DNA of 64,000 nt, taken from assembly GCF_004331465.1 (NCBI RefSeq), contig NZ_SJKB01000006.1, positions 124,001-188,000 on the forward strand, written 5' to 3'. The first letter of the stretch is position 1. Each line of letters begins with the position of its first letter. The translations under genes were made by a program, and so were the position numbers. The stretch is from Kribbella pittospori (GTDB taxonomy: Bacteria; Actinomycetota; Actinomycetes; Propionibacteriales; Kribbellaceae). The notes below the pieces were generated by a model, which was given only the letters and a program-made list of their open reading frames with translations, made no database searches and was not told the origin of the DNA. Positions 8,422 to 17,239 of the stretch are shown in pieces.

Positions 8422-9099
8422 TCACCGCTTGATCAGCAAGCAGGTGACACCGCGGTCACCGAGCCGCCAGGTCTCCTCGGTCGGACCGAGGATGAAGACG
8501 TCCGACGGATCGGCGGCCTGCTCCTCCGACGCGGACCACCGCTCCCAGCAGCCGTTCTGCATCTCCTCGTCCACGGTCTCGCGTCCCGGCCAGCTTCCGG
8601 GCGGGAAGGTGAACAACGCGAACACCTTGCCGCCGTTCGGCTGATCGCACGGCGTCACAGTGACCTGCTTGACGGCACCTTCTTCCAGGCTCGCCACACA
8701 GTCGCCGACCTTGAGCTCCTGCGGTCGCGTGGTCTGAGCCGCCGTCACCTGCCCCGACGCCACATCGCGATCCGGCTCGTCGTCACTGATCCCGGCAATC
8801 CTGACCAACAGGACCGGGATCCACGCCACGGCCGCGACCAGTCCGACAATCGCCTTCCAGCGGCCGGTCTGGTTCCGGTCCGAGATCCGGACCAGCGCGA
8901 CGATCGCCAGCGGAATCGCGGCCAGCACGGCGCCGACCAGCCCGAGAACCAGCGCCACCGTCGCCAGCGTGCTGGATCCGCCGTGCGGGACCGTCTCGAC
9001 CGGCCGCATGTTCGGGAACGGTGGTGGTGGGCCGGGTGCCGGCTTCGGGTTCTCGCCCGGCGGCCGGGCAGTGTATTCCGGGAATTCCGGGTCTTTCAT
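8422..9099 (-). CDS. membrane protein with DUF4190-like helices and septum-formation domain
   Basis: 225 residues. A short Pro-rich cytoplasmic tail is followed by two helices ('ATVALVLGLVGAVLAAIPLAI' starting near residue 45, 'GLVAAVAWIPVLLVRIAG' near 86) and an extracytoplasmic domain with 'LKVGDCVASL', 'VTPCDQPNGGKVFALF', 'NGCWERW' and 'RGVTCLL'. The spaced cysteines and 'VGDC...CD..' pattern are those of the septum-formation family of actinobacterial cell-envelope proteins. ATG 9099 has a GGGGGGAG ribosome site. It is a tandem paralogue of the gene at 9128-10000. Confidence 0.8.
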   Translation of the reverse strand: MKDPEFPEYTARPPGENPKPAPGPPPPFPNMRPVETVPHGGSSTLATVALVLGLVGAVLAAIPLAIVALVRISDRNQTGRWKAIVGLVAAVAWIPVLLVRIAGISDDEPDRDVASGQVTAAQTTRPQELKVGDCVASLEEGAVKQVTVTPCDQPNGGKVFALFTFPPGSWPGRETVDEEMQNGCWERWSASEEQAADPSDVFILGPTEETWRLGDRGVTCLLIKR

Positions 9100-9127
9100 G
9101 TCTCCCCCCAGGAGTGTGTGTTGTTCC

Positions 9128-10000
9128 CTACTTCGGTGTGAGTAGGCAGGTGGCGCCGCGGTCGCCCAGGCTCCAGCCGTCCTCGGTCGGGTGCAGGTAG
9201 AAGATGCTGGAATCCGCGGAAGCCTGCTGCTTCGACGCCTTCCAGCGGTCGGTGCAGCCCTTCTCGGCCGCGGTCTGGACGGAGGTCAGCCCCGGCCAGT
9301 CCCCCGCCGGCAGGTCGAAGACGGCGAAGACCTTACCGCCGTTCGGCTGGTCGCACGGTACGACCTTGATGTTCGCGACCTCGCCCTCGTTGATCTCGCT
9401 CACGCAGTCGCCGACCCGGAGCTTGTCCGGGCGGGTGTTCTGCGTGGTCGTGACCTGTCCGGAGGCATCCCGATCCGGTTCACCGTCGCCGAACACGGCG
9501 ATCGCGACCACGAACCCGACCAGCCAGAGGCCGGAGACCGCCAGCCCGGCGATCGCCAGACCTTTGCCCTTCTGGCCCTTCTTCGGGATCTGCGTCAGCG
9601 CGACGATGCCGAGAATGATGCTGATCAGGATGCCGCCGATCACCCCGAAGATCAGCGAGAGGATCGCCGGAACGCTGGTCTTCTGCGGCTGCCCCGGATA
9701 CTGCCCCGGCCCGGGCATGCCGGGGTACGGCGACTGCCCGCCGTACTGCGCTCCCGGGTACTGCTGACCCGGGTAGGTCTGACCTTGATACGGCTGCCCC
9801 TGGTACGGCGGTTGCCCCGCGTACCCGGGTTGCCCGAACCCTGGCTGCCCCGGCCCCGGCTGGCCGGGCTGCTGCGGTGCACCGTACGGGTTCTGCCGCG
9901 GTGATCCGCCGTACGTGGGTTGCTGCGGTGTGCCGCCGTGCGGGGGCTGCCCGGAGGACGGCGTACCGGAGTCACCGTCCGTGGGATGTGTCGGATCCAT
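9128..10000 (-). CDS. membrane protein with Gly/Pro/Gln-rich tail and septum-formation domain
   Basis: 290 residues. The first 105 are a low-complexity cytoplasmic tail rich in PGQPG, PYQGQ and PGAQYGG repeats. Two membrane helices follow ('VPAILSLIFGVIGGILISII', about 110-135, and 'GLAIAGLAVSGLWLVGFVVA', about 150-172), then an extracytoplasmic domain sharing 'DQPNGGKVFA', 'VGDCVSEINEG' and 'LGDRGATCLL' with its neighbour. The two genes are a tandem duplication that diverged mainly in the tail. Such proline/glycine-rich tails are common on actinobacterial envelope proteins. Function not established. Confidence 0.82.
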   Translation of the reverse strand: MDPTHPTDGDSGTPSSGQPPHGGTPQQPTYGGSPRQNPYGAPQQPGQPGPGQPGFGQPGYAGQPPYQGQPYQGQTYPGQQYPGAQYGGQSPYPGMPGPGQYPGQPQKTSVPAILSLIFGVIGGILISIILGIVALTQIPKKGQKGKGLAIAGLAVSGLWLVGFVVAIAVFGDGEPDRDASGQVTTTQNTRPDKLRVGDCVSEINEGEVANIKVVPCDQPNGGKVFAVFDLPAGDWPGLTSVQTAAEKGCTDRWKASKQQASADSSIFYLHPTEDGWSLGDRGATCLLTPK

Positions 10001-10039
10001 GCACGGACTGTAGTCCCCAGCCGGGGGCTTTACGGTCGA

Positions 10040-10465
10040 TCAGCTGGAGATGTAGTTGGACAGCTGCTCCCGCTCGAACTCGAGCTCGCCGATCCGGGAC
10101 TTCACCACGTCGCCGATGCTGACCAGTCCGGACAACGCCCCGTCGACCACGACCGGCACGTGCCGGATCCGGTGCTCGGTCATCAGCCGCATCAGGTTGT
10201 CGATCAGGTCGTCCGGCGTACAGGTGCGGACCTCGGCGGTCATGATCGCGCTGACCCGAACGTCGCCCGCCTCCGGGGTTCCGTTCCACAGCCGCACGAT
10301 GTCGCGCTCGGAGACGATGCCGGCCACCGACGACCCGTCCGGGCTGACCACGACCGCGCCGATGTTGTGTTCGGCCAGCAGTGCGAGCAGCTCGGTGACA
10401 GTGGCTTCTGGGGAGATGGTGACGACCTGGTTGCCCTTGCCGCGCAGTACGTCGTTGATCTTCAC
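10040..10465 (-). CDS. tandem CBS-domain protein
   Basis: 141 residues made almost entirely of two CBS motifs (about residues 8-60 'VVTISPEATVTELLALLAEH', 'IVSERDIVRLW' and 72-130 'CTPDDLIDNLMRLMTEHRIR', 'LVSIGDVVK'), which form a Bateman module that binds adenine nucleotides. I chose GTG 10465, since AGGAGG lies 5 bases upstream; the open frame extends to 10711 but that stretch lacks domain similarity. Stand-alone CBS proteins usually regulate partner enzymes; the partner is not visible here. Confidence 0.9.
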   Translation of the reverse strand: MKINDVLRGKGNQVVTISPEATVTELLALLAEHNIGAVVVSPDGSSVAGIVSERDIVRLWNGTPEAGDVRVSAIMTAEVRTCTPDDLIDNLMRLMTEHRIRHVPVVVDGALSGLVSIGDVVKSRIGELEFEREQLSNYISS

Positions 10466-10894
10466 GGAGCCTCCTGCAGGATCGAAGGACCAATACCCCA
10501 AGGTAGCGAAATCCACCCCAATCCGGCAGCCCTGGCCTGTCACCCCCCGTGACAACGATGGACAACCAGTAACAGGAAATTCCCCCACGCAGCAGCTAAA
10601 TTCGCTCCTCCGTCGCTCACTCGCTGCGGCTCTCACCCGCCCGCAAACCTGGCTCGTGTCCTCGCCATCGAGAGCGTGAGCGGACGCGATGCGCGAGGCT
10701 GCTCGGAACACGTGGACTGTCGAAGCTTGTGGGCGTCAGATGTGTTGAGGAAGGTCCCACGACCACACGCATCAGCAGGAGATCAGCAAGCCGCCGGACC
10801 GAGACAACCCGTCAGACCGGTCGGCCCATCAGGCCGGTGCTCCTGTCAGGCGCGGGAGCTACCGGGCCTCGACCGCCCACGAGCAGAACGGACC
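10466..10894. other. 429-bp intergenic region without a convincing gene
   Basis: No frame here shows convincing codon bias or a family motif. It holds the presumed promoter of the CBS gene and one notable hairpin at 10660-10698 (CCTCGCCATCG pairing with CGATGCGCGAGG, one bulge, 16-nt loop). A second weak stem lies near 10825 (GGCC/GGCC). Confidence 0.5.
10660..10698. other. hairpin in the gene-free region
   Basis: CCTCGCCATCG (10660-10670) pairs with CGATGCGCGAGG (10687-10698) with one bulged base, enclosing a loop that itself has CGT/ACG ends. No T-run follows, so a terminator role is uncertain. The CATCG/CGATG pairing recalls the apical stem of the long hairpin family, but orientation and flanks differ. 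Confidence 0.4.
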
Positions 10895-11473
10895 TCAACC
10901 ATGCAGGGTCGGGCGGTAGATGAGCTCTTGGGTGCGACCGTCGAGGGTCCGGTGCTCGAGCAGTTCGAGGTCGAAATCGTCCGCGCCCTGGAAGACCGAG
11001 GCCACCCCGGTCTGACCAGTGATCACCGGGAAGATCGTCACCTGCACGCGATCAACCAGACCCGCGCTCATCAGCGCCCGGTTCAACGACAGGCTGCCAT
11101 GCGAGCGCAGCGGTACATCGGACGCTTCCTTGAGCCGGGCAACGACCTCGACGGCGTCACCACTCACGAGCGTCGCGTCCGGCCAGTCGAGCGGTCCTTC
11201 CAAGGTGCTCGACACGACCGTTGCCGGCAGGCTCGTCATCCGGGTGACCCAGGGGTCACGTACTCCGGGCTCCTCGCCCGACGCCAGCATCTGCACGAAG
11301 GCCCGAAACGTGTTGGCCCCGAAGACCATCCGCTGATCCCCGCCGTACAAGTCAAGGCGGTGATCGAGCAGCTCCGGGCCTTGCTTGCCCCAGTAGCCGG
11401 TCCAGTTGGCACTGGCGGCGCCGAAGCCGTCGAGGCTCGAAAAGACGTCAAACGTATAAGTAGCGGTCATCAT
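10895..11473 (-). CDS. RibD C-terminal/dihydrofolate reductase-like family protein
   Basis: 192 residues with the RibD_C fold: 'YTFDVFSSLDGFG' at the start, 'MVFGANTFRAFVQ', 'WVTRMTSLPATVVSSTL', 'VARLKEASDVPLRSHGSLSL' and 'DRVQVTIFPVITGQ'. These NADPH-binding proteins are widespread in actinobacteria and mostly uncharacterised; they are not true folate enzymes. Start: two adjacent ATG codons (11473, 11470) after GAGGAG. Monocistronic. Confidence 0.88.
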   Translation of the reverse strand: MMTATYTFDVFSSLDGFGAASANWTGYWGKQGPELLDHRLDLYGGDQRMVFGANTFRAFVQMLASGEEPGVRDPWVTRMTSLPATVVSSTLEGPLDWPDATLVSGDAVEVVARLKEASDVPLRSHGSLSLNRALMSAGLVDRVQVTIFPVITGQTGVASVFQGADDFDLELLEHRTLDGRTQELIYRPTLHG

Positions 11474-11635
11474 GCTCTCCTCAAGTACGTGGGGCGCCCA
11501 GGTGGGTGCCCGCTCACCCCTCCTACGAACACCTCGCTGCTGATCCGACACCACCTCCCGGTTCCCTTCGAAGATCAGCCGCGGTCGCGTGACAGCTGAC
11601 GAAGCGTGAGCTGCCGCCGCACGTAAGGTTGGGGG

Positions 11636-12643
11636 GTGAGCTTTATCGTGCCGGGGCAGGGGAAGAGGAACGAAGAGGTTGGGCGCTCCGAGGCCGGGGC
11701 TCCGCCTTTTACTCCTGGGGCTACGGACTTGCCGGCGTTCGTGGAGCCGCCGGCGGTTGCGGTTGCCGGATGGCCGGATGAGCTGCAGCAGGTCGTGCAG
11801 GACGACTTCCGGCGTACGAGCGCTCTCGCCAGCTATCGGTGGAAGACTGCCGACACCGCGCTGCAGGACGTCGTACGCGGGCTGGACGACCTGCTCGACC
11901 TGGTGGCCGAACGGGTCCAGGCCGGGGAGCCGAAGCGGTCTCGGCGTCAGACCAAGAAGTCTACTCAGGGCACGGCCGCGACCGCGTTGCTGGCCGAGCT
12001 GCCGTTCGCGGACGTGGCGGATCTGCTCGGAATTCCGGCCGACGAGATCGACGACATGCTCGAGCTCGTCACCCGCCGGTCGCGCGCGGATCGTCGTACG
12101 GCGCTGCGAGCCATCAAGCAACTGCGCGCGCAGTTGGAGCACATCGAGGTCACCAAGGATCACTCGCGGCTCAGCCGACTGTTCAGCTTCATCGTCAGGC
12201 TGTTCCTGGTGCTCGGCACCGCCGTCGGGTCGCAGTCGGTCTCCGAGTTGGTCGCGGGCGAACCTCAACTGGACGCGATGATTCAGACCGGGGTCGGTGC
12301 GCTGGTCGCGTTCGCACTCGAACGTTCAACGGCAGCACTCCGCGACGCGTGGCACGAACGCGAGCACGCGACGGTCGCAGCCGAAGCCCACAAGTCTGTA
12401 CTCGAAGCGCTCGTGGATCCGGCGCCGGCCGACGACAACGAGCGCACGGTCTGGGCCTTCCGGATCCTCGTGTGTTCCGCCCGGGCGTGGGTCGCGTGCT
12501 TCCAACTGGAATGGAACTTCACCGAGAAACTCGAGTACTGGCAGGCGCTCGACGAAATCCCGGAAGCGATCCGCACCGACTCCGCCGACACTCTCCGGAC
12601 GCTCCACCAGCGCCTGGAGGCACTCACACCGCCTAAGTCTTGA
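11636..12643 (+). CDS. hypothetical protein with central hydrophobic helices
   Basis: 335 residues, not recognised. A Pro-rich N-terminus (about 1-50) is followed by a long helical region with a helix-turn-helix-like stretch 'VADLLGIPADEIDDML' (about 127-142), two hydrophobic segments ('FSFIVRLFLVLGTAVGSQSV', about 183-202, and 'IQTGVGALVAFAL', about 218-230) and a charged helical C-terminal domain with 'WVACFQLEWNFTEKLEYWQA'. The start is GTG 11636 just after a GT-rich stretch (AGGTTGGGG). The overall plan suggests a membrane-anchored protein with cytoplasmic helical domains on both sides. Its 3' end overlaps the convergent aldo/keto reductase by 11 bases. Confidence 0.65.
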   Translation: MSFIVPGQGKRNEEVGRSEAGAPPFTPGATDLPAFVEPPAVAVAGWPDELQQVVQDDFRRTSALASYRWKTADTALQDVVRGLDDLLDLVAERVQAGEPKRSRRQTKKSTQGTAATALLAELPFADVADLLGIPADEIDDMLELVTRRSRADRRTALRAIKQLRAQLEHIEVTKDHSRLSRLFSFIVRLFLVLGTAVGSQSVSELVAGEPQLDAMIQTGVGALVAFALERSTAALRDAWHEREHATVAAEAHKSVLEALVDPAPADDNERTVWAFRILVCSARAWVACFQLEWNFTEKLEYWQALDEIPEAIRTDSADTLRTLHQRLEALTPPKS

Positions 12644-13460
12644 TCGCGAGGTCTTCTTCGTAGGCGGTCTGGAGGTCTTCATCCCAGGGTTCGGACTCGG
12701 CGGCCAGCGAGTCGAGGACGGTCTCGCGGCGGGTTGCGCCCGAGATCACGGACACCACGGGAGACGATTCGAGCAGAGCGCGGAGTTGCAGGCGTTGCCG
12801 GGATACTCCGCGTTCGGCTGCCATCGCCGCCAGCCGTGGCGCCTTCGACGAGGAGCGCAGCGGCGAGTAGGCGAAGAACGGCACCTGGTTGGCTTCGCAC
12901 CACGCGACGACCTCGGCTGACTCGCGTCCCATCGCCGAGTGCAGATTCTGTACGGCGTCAACGGGAGCGATCGCGGTCGCGCGTTCGAGATCGGCCACGG
13001 TCACGTTCGACAGACCGATCCGTGCCACCTTCCCTTCGTCGTGAAGCGCCGCCAGCGCACACATGCCCTCCTCGACGGGTTGTTGGGCCAGATCGACTCT
13101 GTGCAAGTAGTACAGCTCGAGACGCTCGCCTCCGAACACCCGCAGACTCGTGTCCACATCCGACCGGATCCGGCCCGCGCTGATGTCCGCGTCCCACGTG
13201 TTCTCGCCCGTCCGCGAATGGCCGCCCTTCGTTCCGACGATCACGCCCGTACCGCGAGCCGCCTCCGCCGCCAGCTCCTCGCCGTACAACGGCCCATCGA
13301 CCTGGGCATACGCCCGCGCAGTGTCGAGAATCGCCGTACCAGCAGCGATTCCGGCCCGGATCATCGCAAGGTCAGCCGCCCGAACGCGAGGCGTCATCGA
13401 CACGCCAGCAACCCCAAGCCCAACCCGCCCAACAAGCTCCACCACCGCGCCTCCAACCAA
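12633..13460 (-). CDS. aldo/keto reductase
   Basis: 275 residues of the NADP(H)-dependent TIM-barrel oxidoreductase family: 'LGVAGVSMTPRV' (beta-hairpin start), 'ILDTARAYAQVDGP' with the catalytic Asp and Tyr, 'IVGTKGG' (catalytic Lys), 'YYLHRVD' (catalytic His), 'IGLSNVTVADLE' and the C-terminal 'VISGATRRETV' cofactor loop. Slightly shorter than typical members (about 300). Physiological substrate unknown. Confidence 0.88.
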   Translation of the reverse strand: MVGGAVVELVGRVGLGVAGVSMTPRVRAADLAMIRAGIAAGTAILDTARAYAQVDGPLYGEELAAEAARGTGVIVGTKGGHSRTGENTWDADISAGRIRSDVDTSLRVFGGERLELYYLHRVDLAQQPVEEGMCALAALHDEGKVARIGLSNVTVADLERATAIAPVDAVQNLHSAMGRESAEVVAWCEANQVPFFAYSPLRSSSKAPRLAAMAAERGVSRQRLQLRALLESSPVVSVISGATRRETVLDSLAAESEPWDEDLQTAYEEDLAIKT

Positions 13461-13498
13461 CCATGAGTTCTGCCGAGTGCGACAGTACGACGGATCGG

Positions 13499-14494
13499 CT
13501 ACAGGTTGGTCTGGGCCTCGAGTTCGTCCGGGTAGCGGCCACCCTCGACCTCGATCCGCGCCGACGCCTCAGTGAGCTGAGCCAGCTCATCGGTAGACAG
13601 CGTGACGTCCGCGGCCGCGATGTTCTCTTCCATCCGGTGCAGCTTGGTCGTGCCGGGAATCGGGACGATCCACGGCTTCTGTGCGAGCAGCCACGCGAGC
13701 GCGATCTGCGCCGGGGTCACTGCCTTCGTGGCTGCGAAGGATTGCACCAGCTCGACCATGGCGAGGTTGTGCTGCAAGGCGTCGGCGCCGAAGCGCGGGA
13801 TGCGCGCCCGCAGGTCGTTGTCCTTGTCGAAACTGCTCGACGTACTGAGGGTTCCGGTGAGGAATCCCTTGCCGAGTGGGCTGTACGGAACGAACCCGAT
13901 ACCGAGTTCTTCGCAGGTGGCCAGGACCTCCTGCTCAGGACGTCGCCACCACAGTGAGTACTCGCTCTGGACCGCGGTCACCGGCTGTACGGCGTGGGCG
14001 CGACTGATCGTGCCGGCCGCAGCCTCGGACATCCCGTACCGCTTGACCTTGCCGGCCTCGATGAGCTCCTTCACCGCCCCGGCAAACTCCTCGATCGGAA
14101 CTTCCGGGTTGACCCGATGCTGGTAGTAGAGGTCGATCGCGTCGACCCCGAGCCGCCGCAGCGAGCCCTCGACCACGCCCGCGAGCTCGTCGGGGCGCAG
14201 CATCCGGCCTCGAGGTTTACGTTCCGCCGGATCGATGTCGTTGGCGAACTTCGTCGCGATGGTCACGCGGTCCAGGTACGGCGCGAGCGCCTCGCCGACA
14301 AGCTCTTCGTTCGCGTGCGGGCCGTAGATCTCCGCAGTGTCGAAGAAGGTGACGCCGCGATCCACGGCGGCGTGCAGCAGCCCGATCATCTCCTGCCGGT
14401 CGGGCCGACCGCCGTACCCGCCAGTCATCGTCATACAACCGAGCCCGACGGCCGAGACCGCCAGGCCGCCGGTGCCAAGGGTGCGTTCCTGCAT
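13499..14494 (-). CDS. aldo/keto reductase (AKR13-like)
   Basis: 331 residues: 'QERTLGTGGLAVSAVGLGCM', 'FFDTAEIYGPHANEELVGEA' (catalytic Asp/Tyr), 'IATKFAND' (Lys), 'DLYYQHRVNPEVPIEE' (His) and 'PIPGTTKLHRMEENIAA' (NADP binding). The pattern matches the large bacterial AKR group represented by YajO/AKR13. ATG 14494 is preceded by AGGAGA. It is divergent from the decayed MmyB-like regulator at 14635, a frequent pairing in actinobacteria in which the regulator represses the reductase, so this enzyme may now be unregulated. Confidence 0.92.
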   Translation of the reverse strand: MQERTLGTGGLAVSAVGLGCMTMTGGYGGRPDRQEMIGLLHAAVDRGVTFFDTAEIYGPHANEELVGEALAPYLDRVTIATKFANDIDPAERKPRGRMLRPDELAGVVEGSLRRLGVDAIDLYYQHRVNPEVPIEEFAGAVKELIEAGKVKRYGMSEAAAGTISRAHAVQPVTAVQSEYSLWWRRPEQEVLATCEELGIGFVPYSPLGKGFLTGTLSTSSSFDKDNDLRARIPRFGADALQHNLAMVELVQSFAATKAVTPAQIALAWLLAQKPWIVPIPGTTKLHRMEENIAAADVTLSTDELAQLTEASARIEVEGGRYPDELEAQTNL

Positions 14495-14634
14495 GGTCTG
14501 TTCTCCTGATCTGCTCGCGAGCATCGTCGTACGGCGTTCAGTCAACGCTGGTCGATCGATCTGCGGGAGGTCCGGTTGAACCCGGTTCTGACAGAACCCC
14601 CCTCGCCGGCGACCGGGTTCGTACGGTGGAAGGC

Positions 14635-15302
14635 ATGGCCACCGAGAACCGGAAGCAGGTGCGCGACTTCCTCGTCAGCCGGCGAGGGAAGGTCACGCCG
14701 GAGCAGGCCGGGCTGCAGCACTACGGAGGCAATCGGCGCGTGCCGGCGGCCTGCGTCGCTAGGAGGTCGCGATGCTGGCCGGACTCGGCGTCGACTACTA
14801 CGCCCGGATCGAGAAGGGCAACATCTCCGGCGTCTCCGAGAGCGTGCTGCATGCCATCTCCGACGCCCTTCAGCTCGACGAAGCCGAACGTACGTACCTG
14901 TTCGATCTCGCCCGTACCGCGAATTCCAGCAGCCGAACTCCTCGCAGGGAACCCGCACGGCGAGTCCGGCCCGCCGTACAACGCATCCTCGACGGTATGG
15001 CGGCCACACCCGCGCTCGTCCGCAACGGCCGCCTCGACATACTTGCCGCCAACGCGCTCGGCCGGGCTCTGTTCGCACCGATCTTCGACGGCTTTGTCAG
15101 CGCTCCCGGCCAGGCACCGAACTTCGCCCGATTCGGCTTCCTCGACCCGAACGCGCGCGACTTCTACCCCGACTGGGCACTGTCCGCCGACGCCGGCCTC
15201 ACCCTCACCGCCTACATCCCCGAACCAGCCTCACCATCCGCCGACGCCCTGAACCTCCTCGGCAGCTGGATCTCGAGCGCTACGACTTCCGGTAGTGCCT
15301 GA
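14635..15302 (+). pseudogene. decayed MmyB-like helix-turn-helix regulator
   Basis: Remnant of an XRE-type regulator with an MmyB-like ligand domain, normally about 280 residues. The N-terminus 'RDFLVSRRGKVTPEQAG' and 'YGGNRRVP' is in one frame. The HTH continues in another ('MLAGLGVDYYARIEKG', 'ISGVSESVLHAISDALQLD'). Between them two extra bases shift the frame, and the codon equivalent to the conserved Glu of 'RREEVAML' reads TAG, so there are two independent lesions near 14745-14765. Further on, 'FLDPNARDFYPDW' jumps straight to 'AGLTLTAYIPEPASPSADAL', a deletion of roughly 85 residues of the ligand domain. The second frame (14772-15302) could still be translated from an internal ATG but would lack half the DNA-binding domain. 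Confidence 0.85.
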
Positions 15303-15305
15303 GTG

Positions 15306-16820
15306 TCACTGGCGGTCGATCAATGGGAGGGCTGGGAAGGTGTGGTGCTGCCAGAGGAGGCGGGAGGCTTCCTCCGGGTAGGTGGTGACGGTGGGTTCGG
15401 TGTCGAGGAGTTGGACGAGCCGCTGGTCGTCGTCCGTCGGCCAGCCGGGGTCGCCGTACGTCGCGAACGCCGTCCACGCGGCGCGGATCCGCGCGGACAG
15501 CGCCTCCGCCTCCGCGGACGGGGGATCGCCGATCAGCAAGGCGGGCTGGCCGCTGCTCAGGTTGCCGAAAACGAGCGGTACGTCGAGGCCGTGGCAGGCA
15601 CCGAGTCCGCCGCCCAAGCCGGGGGCTGGCCAGGTCAGCTCGTAAACGTGGGTCCGGCCGGTGTGCGCCTGAGCCAGGTGGAGTGTCGGCATGCGGAACA
15701 GCCAGTCGGAGTTGACCAGTTCATAGAGTTCCTCCGGGCCGGCCGCCGGGAAGGCCTCGCGGTAGCTGCGGCCGCCGCCCGGGGCGAGAGTGCGCAACGC
15801 GGTCTCGGCCTGTTCCTCGGTCACCTGACCCAGTACGCCCTCGAGCAGGCTGAACAGCCGGTGCTCGTCGCGGACATGCCCGATCAGCAGGTCGACGTCC
15901 CGGCCGGCACCGTTGGCCAAAGCCTCCCACGGCGTCGCCGGCAGTACGTCGCCGTCGACCACGGGAGCGTACGGGATCCGCCGGTAGGTGATCGGACCCC
16001 AACGTTCCTTCCACTCATCCATCTTCGCGAAGACAGCGTCGCCCGCGGCGGACAACAGAGCCGGATCCACGGCCGACAGCTCGGCCATCGTTGGCCGCAC
16101 CCCCAATTCGGCAGCGCACGCGGCCGCGATGTCGCCCGCAAGCTCCGGCGAGAAGAACGCCCCCGGCGCACTCTGTACGACGGCCCGACGGAACAGCCCG
16201 GCCGCCCGCGGCATGGCCAACAGCGCGGCGATTGATCCACCACCCGCCGACTGCCCGAACACCGTCACCCGATCCGGGTCGCCGCCGAACGCCCGGATGT
16301 TGTCACGCACCCACTCCAGCGCAGCAACCTGGTCCAACAGACCCCGATTCGCCGGAGCGCCCTCAATCTGCGCAAACCCCTCCACACCCAGCCGGTAGTT
16401 CATCGTCACCACAACCACACCACCACCAGCCAGCCGACCACCGTCAAACTCCGGAAGACTGGACGTCCCCACCGCATACCCACCACCCGGAATCCACACC
16501 ATCACAGGCAATCCAGCCCCCACCCCCAGCTCAGGCGACCAAACATCACCGAAAGCCAGCCGTCGCCAGCCCCCTCCTCCGTCCGCGCCCCCGTCGCCAA
16601 CACCCCAGCCTGCGGAGGCGGCGGCCCGAACGACTCCGCCACCCGCACCCCCCCCCACCCACGCACCGCCCGAGGTCCCGCAAACCGCAACTCACCAACG
16701 GGCGCCTCGGCATAAGGCACCCCCCCGAAACACCCCCACCCCCGCCTCCCACCGACCACGCACCACCCCAGCCCGCGTCCGAACCTCAGGCCCAGCCGCC
16801 CCCTCCGCGCTGCCGCTCAC
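15306..16820 (-). pseudogene. carboxylesterase (type B), frameshifted
   Basis: Alpha/beta-hydrolase of the carboxylesterase/para-nitrobenzyl esterase family, read in three successive frames. Start: GTG 16820 after GGAGGGAG. Frame 1 gives 'PEVRTRAGVVRGRWEAGVG'. It shifts at a run of seven C (16720-16726) into 'GVPYAEAPVGELRFAGPRAV'. A second shift near 16545-16555 ('GDGWLSV' to 'DVWSPELG') leads into the long intact part with the oxyanion hole 'IPGGGYAVG', nucleophile 'FGQSAGGG' and catalytic His in 'HGLDVPLVF'. The C-terminal 400 residues are therefore open. The homopolymer shift could be phase variation or a sequencing error; two shifts favour decay. Confidence 0.8.
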
Positions 16821-17239
16821 AACGATCTCCCTCCAACAAGTCAGGCGAGACCAACACAACCCCGACCCGCGGATCGTCCCACCCCACCAACCCACCAGCC
16901 AGCCATTTACAACCCACCCCAACCCCAACCCCAACCCCAACCGCCACGCCACGCCACGCCACCAAAGCCGACACCCGTCTACCGCCCACGCCGCCAGGTG
17001 CCGACACCCTCCCGGCGCACGGGCATGCCAGGCGCGCCAGCCTGACCAGAAGTCACCCGGCGGTCTCCTCCCGGCCCACGCAGATAAGCAACCGCCCAGC
17101 ACCGCAACCACAGCACAAGGCGCCGACCACGTCAGCGTGCGATCCCAGCGCGCGCACGCCGCCGCAGGCGGCCAGAAGTCAGCCGCCGCGCAGCGGTGTC
17201 CTTTCGCCCCGCGCGACGGAGTACGCCGCGAGGCGGTGA
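16821..17239. other. 419-bp gene-free, G/C-skewed region
   Basis: The region upstream of the broken esterase and downstream of a permease gene. It has no credible gene and is unusually C-rich on the plus strand (G-rich on the esterase's coding strand). It contains the CCCCAA repeat described separately. Confidence 0.5.
16917..16942. repeat. CCCCAA tandem repeat (G-quadruplex-forming on the minus strand)
   Basis: Four consecutive CCCCAA units (16917-16940) plus CC, preceded by ACCCACCCC-like degenerate units and followed by three ACGCC units (16946-16960). The minus strand reads (TTGGGG)4, enough for an intramolecular G-quadruplex. Confidence 0.85.

Noticed and set aside
16917..16942. Telomere-like CCCCAA repeat as a chromosome end
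   Set aside because: Normal genes continue on both sides and there are only four units, so it is an internal low-complexity tract.
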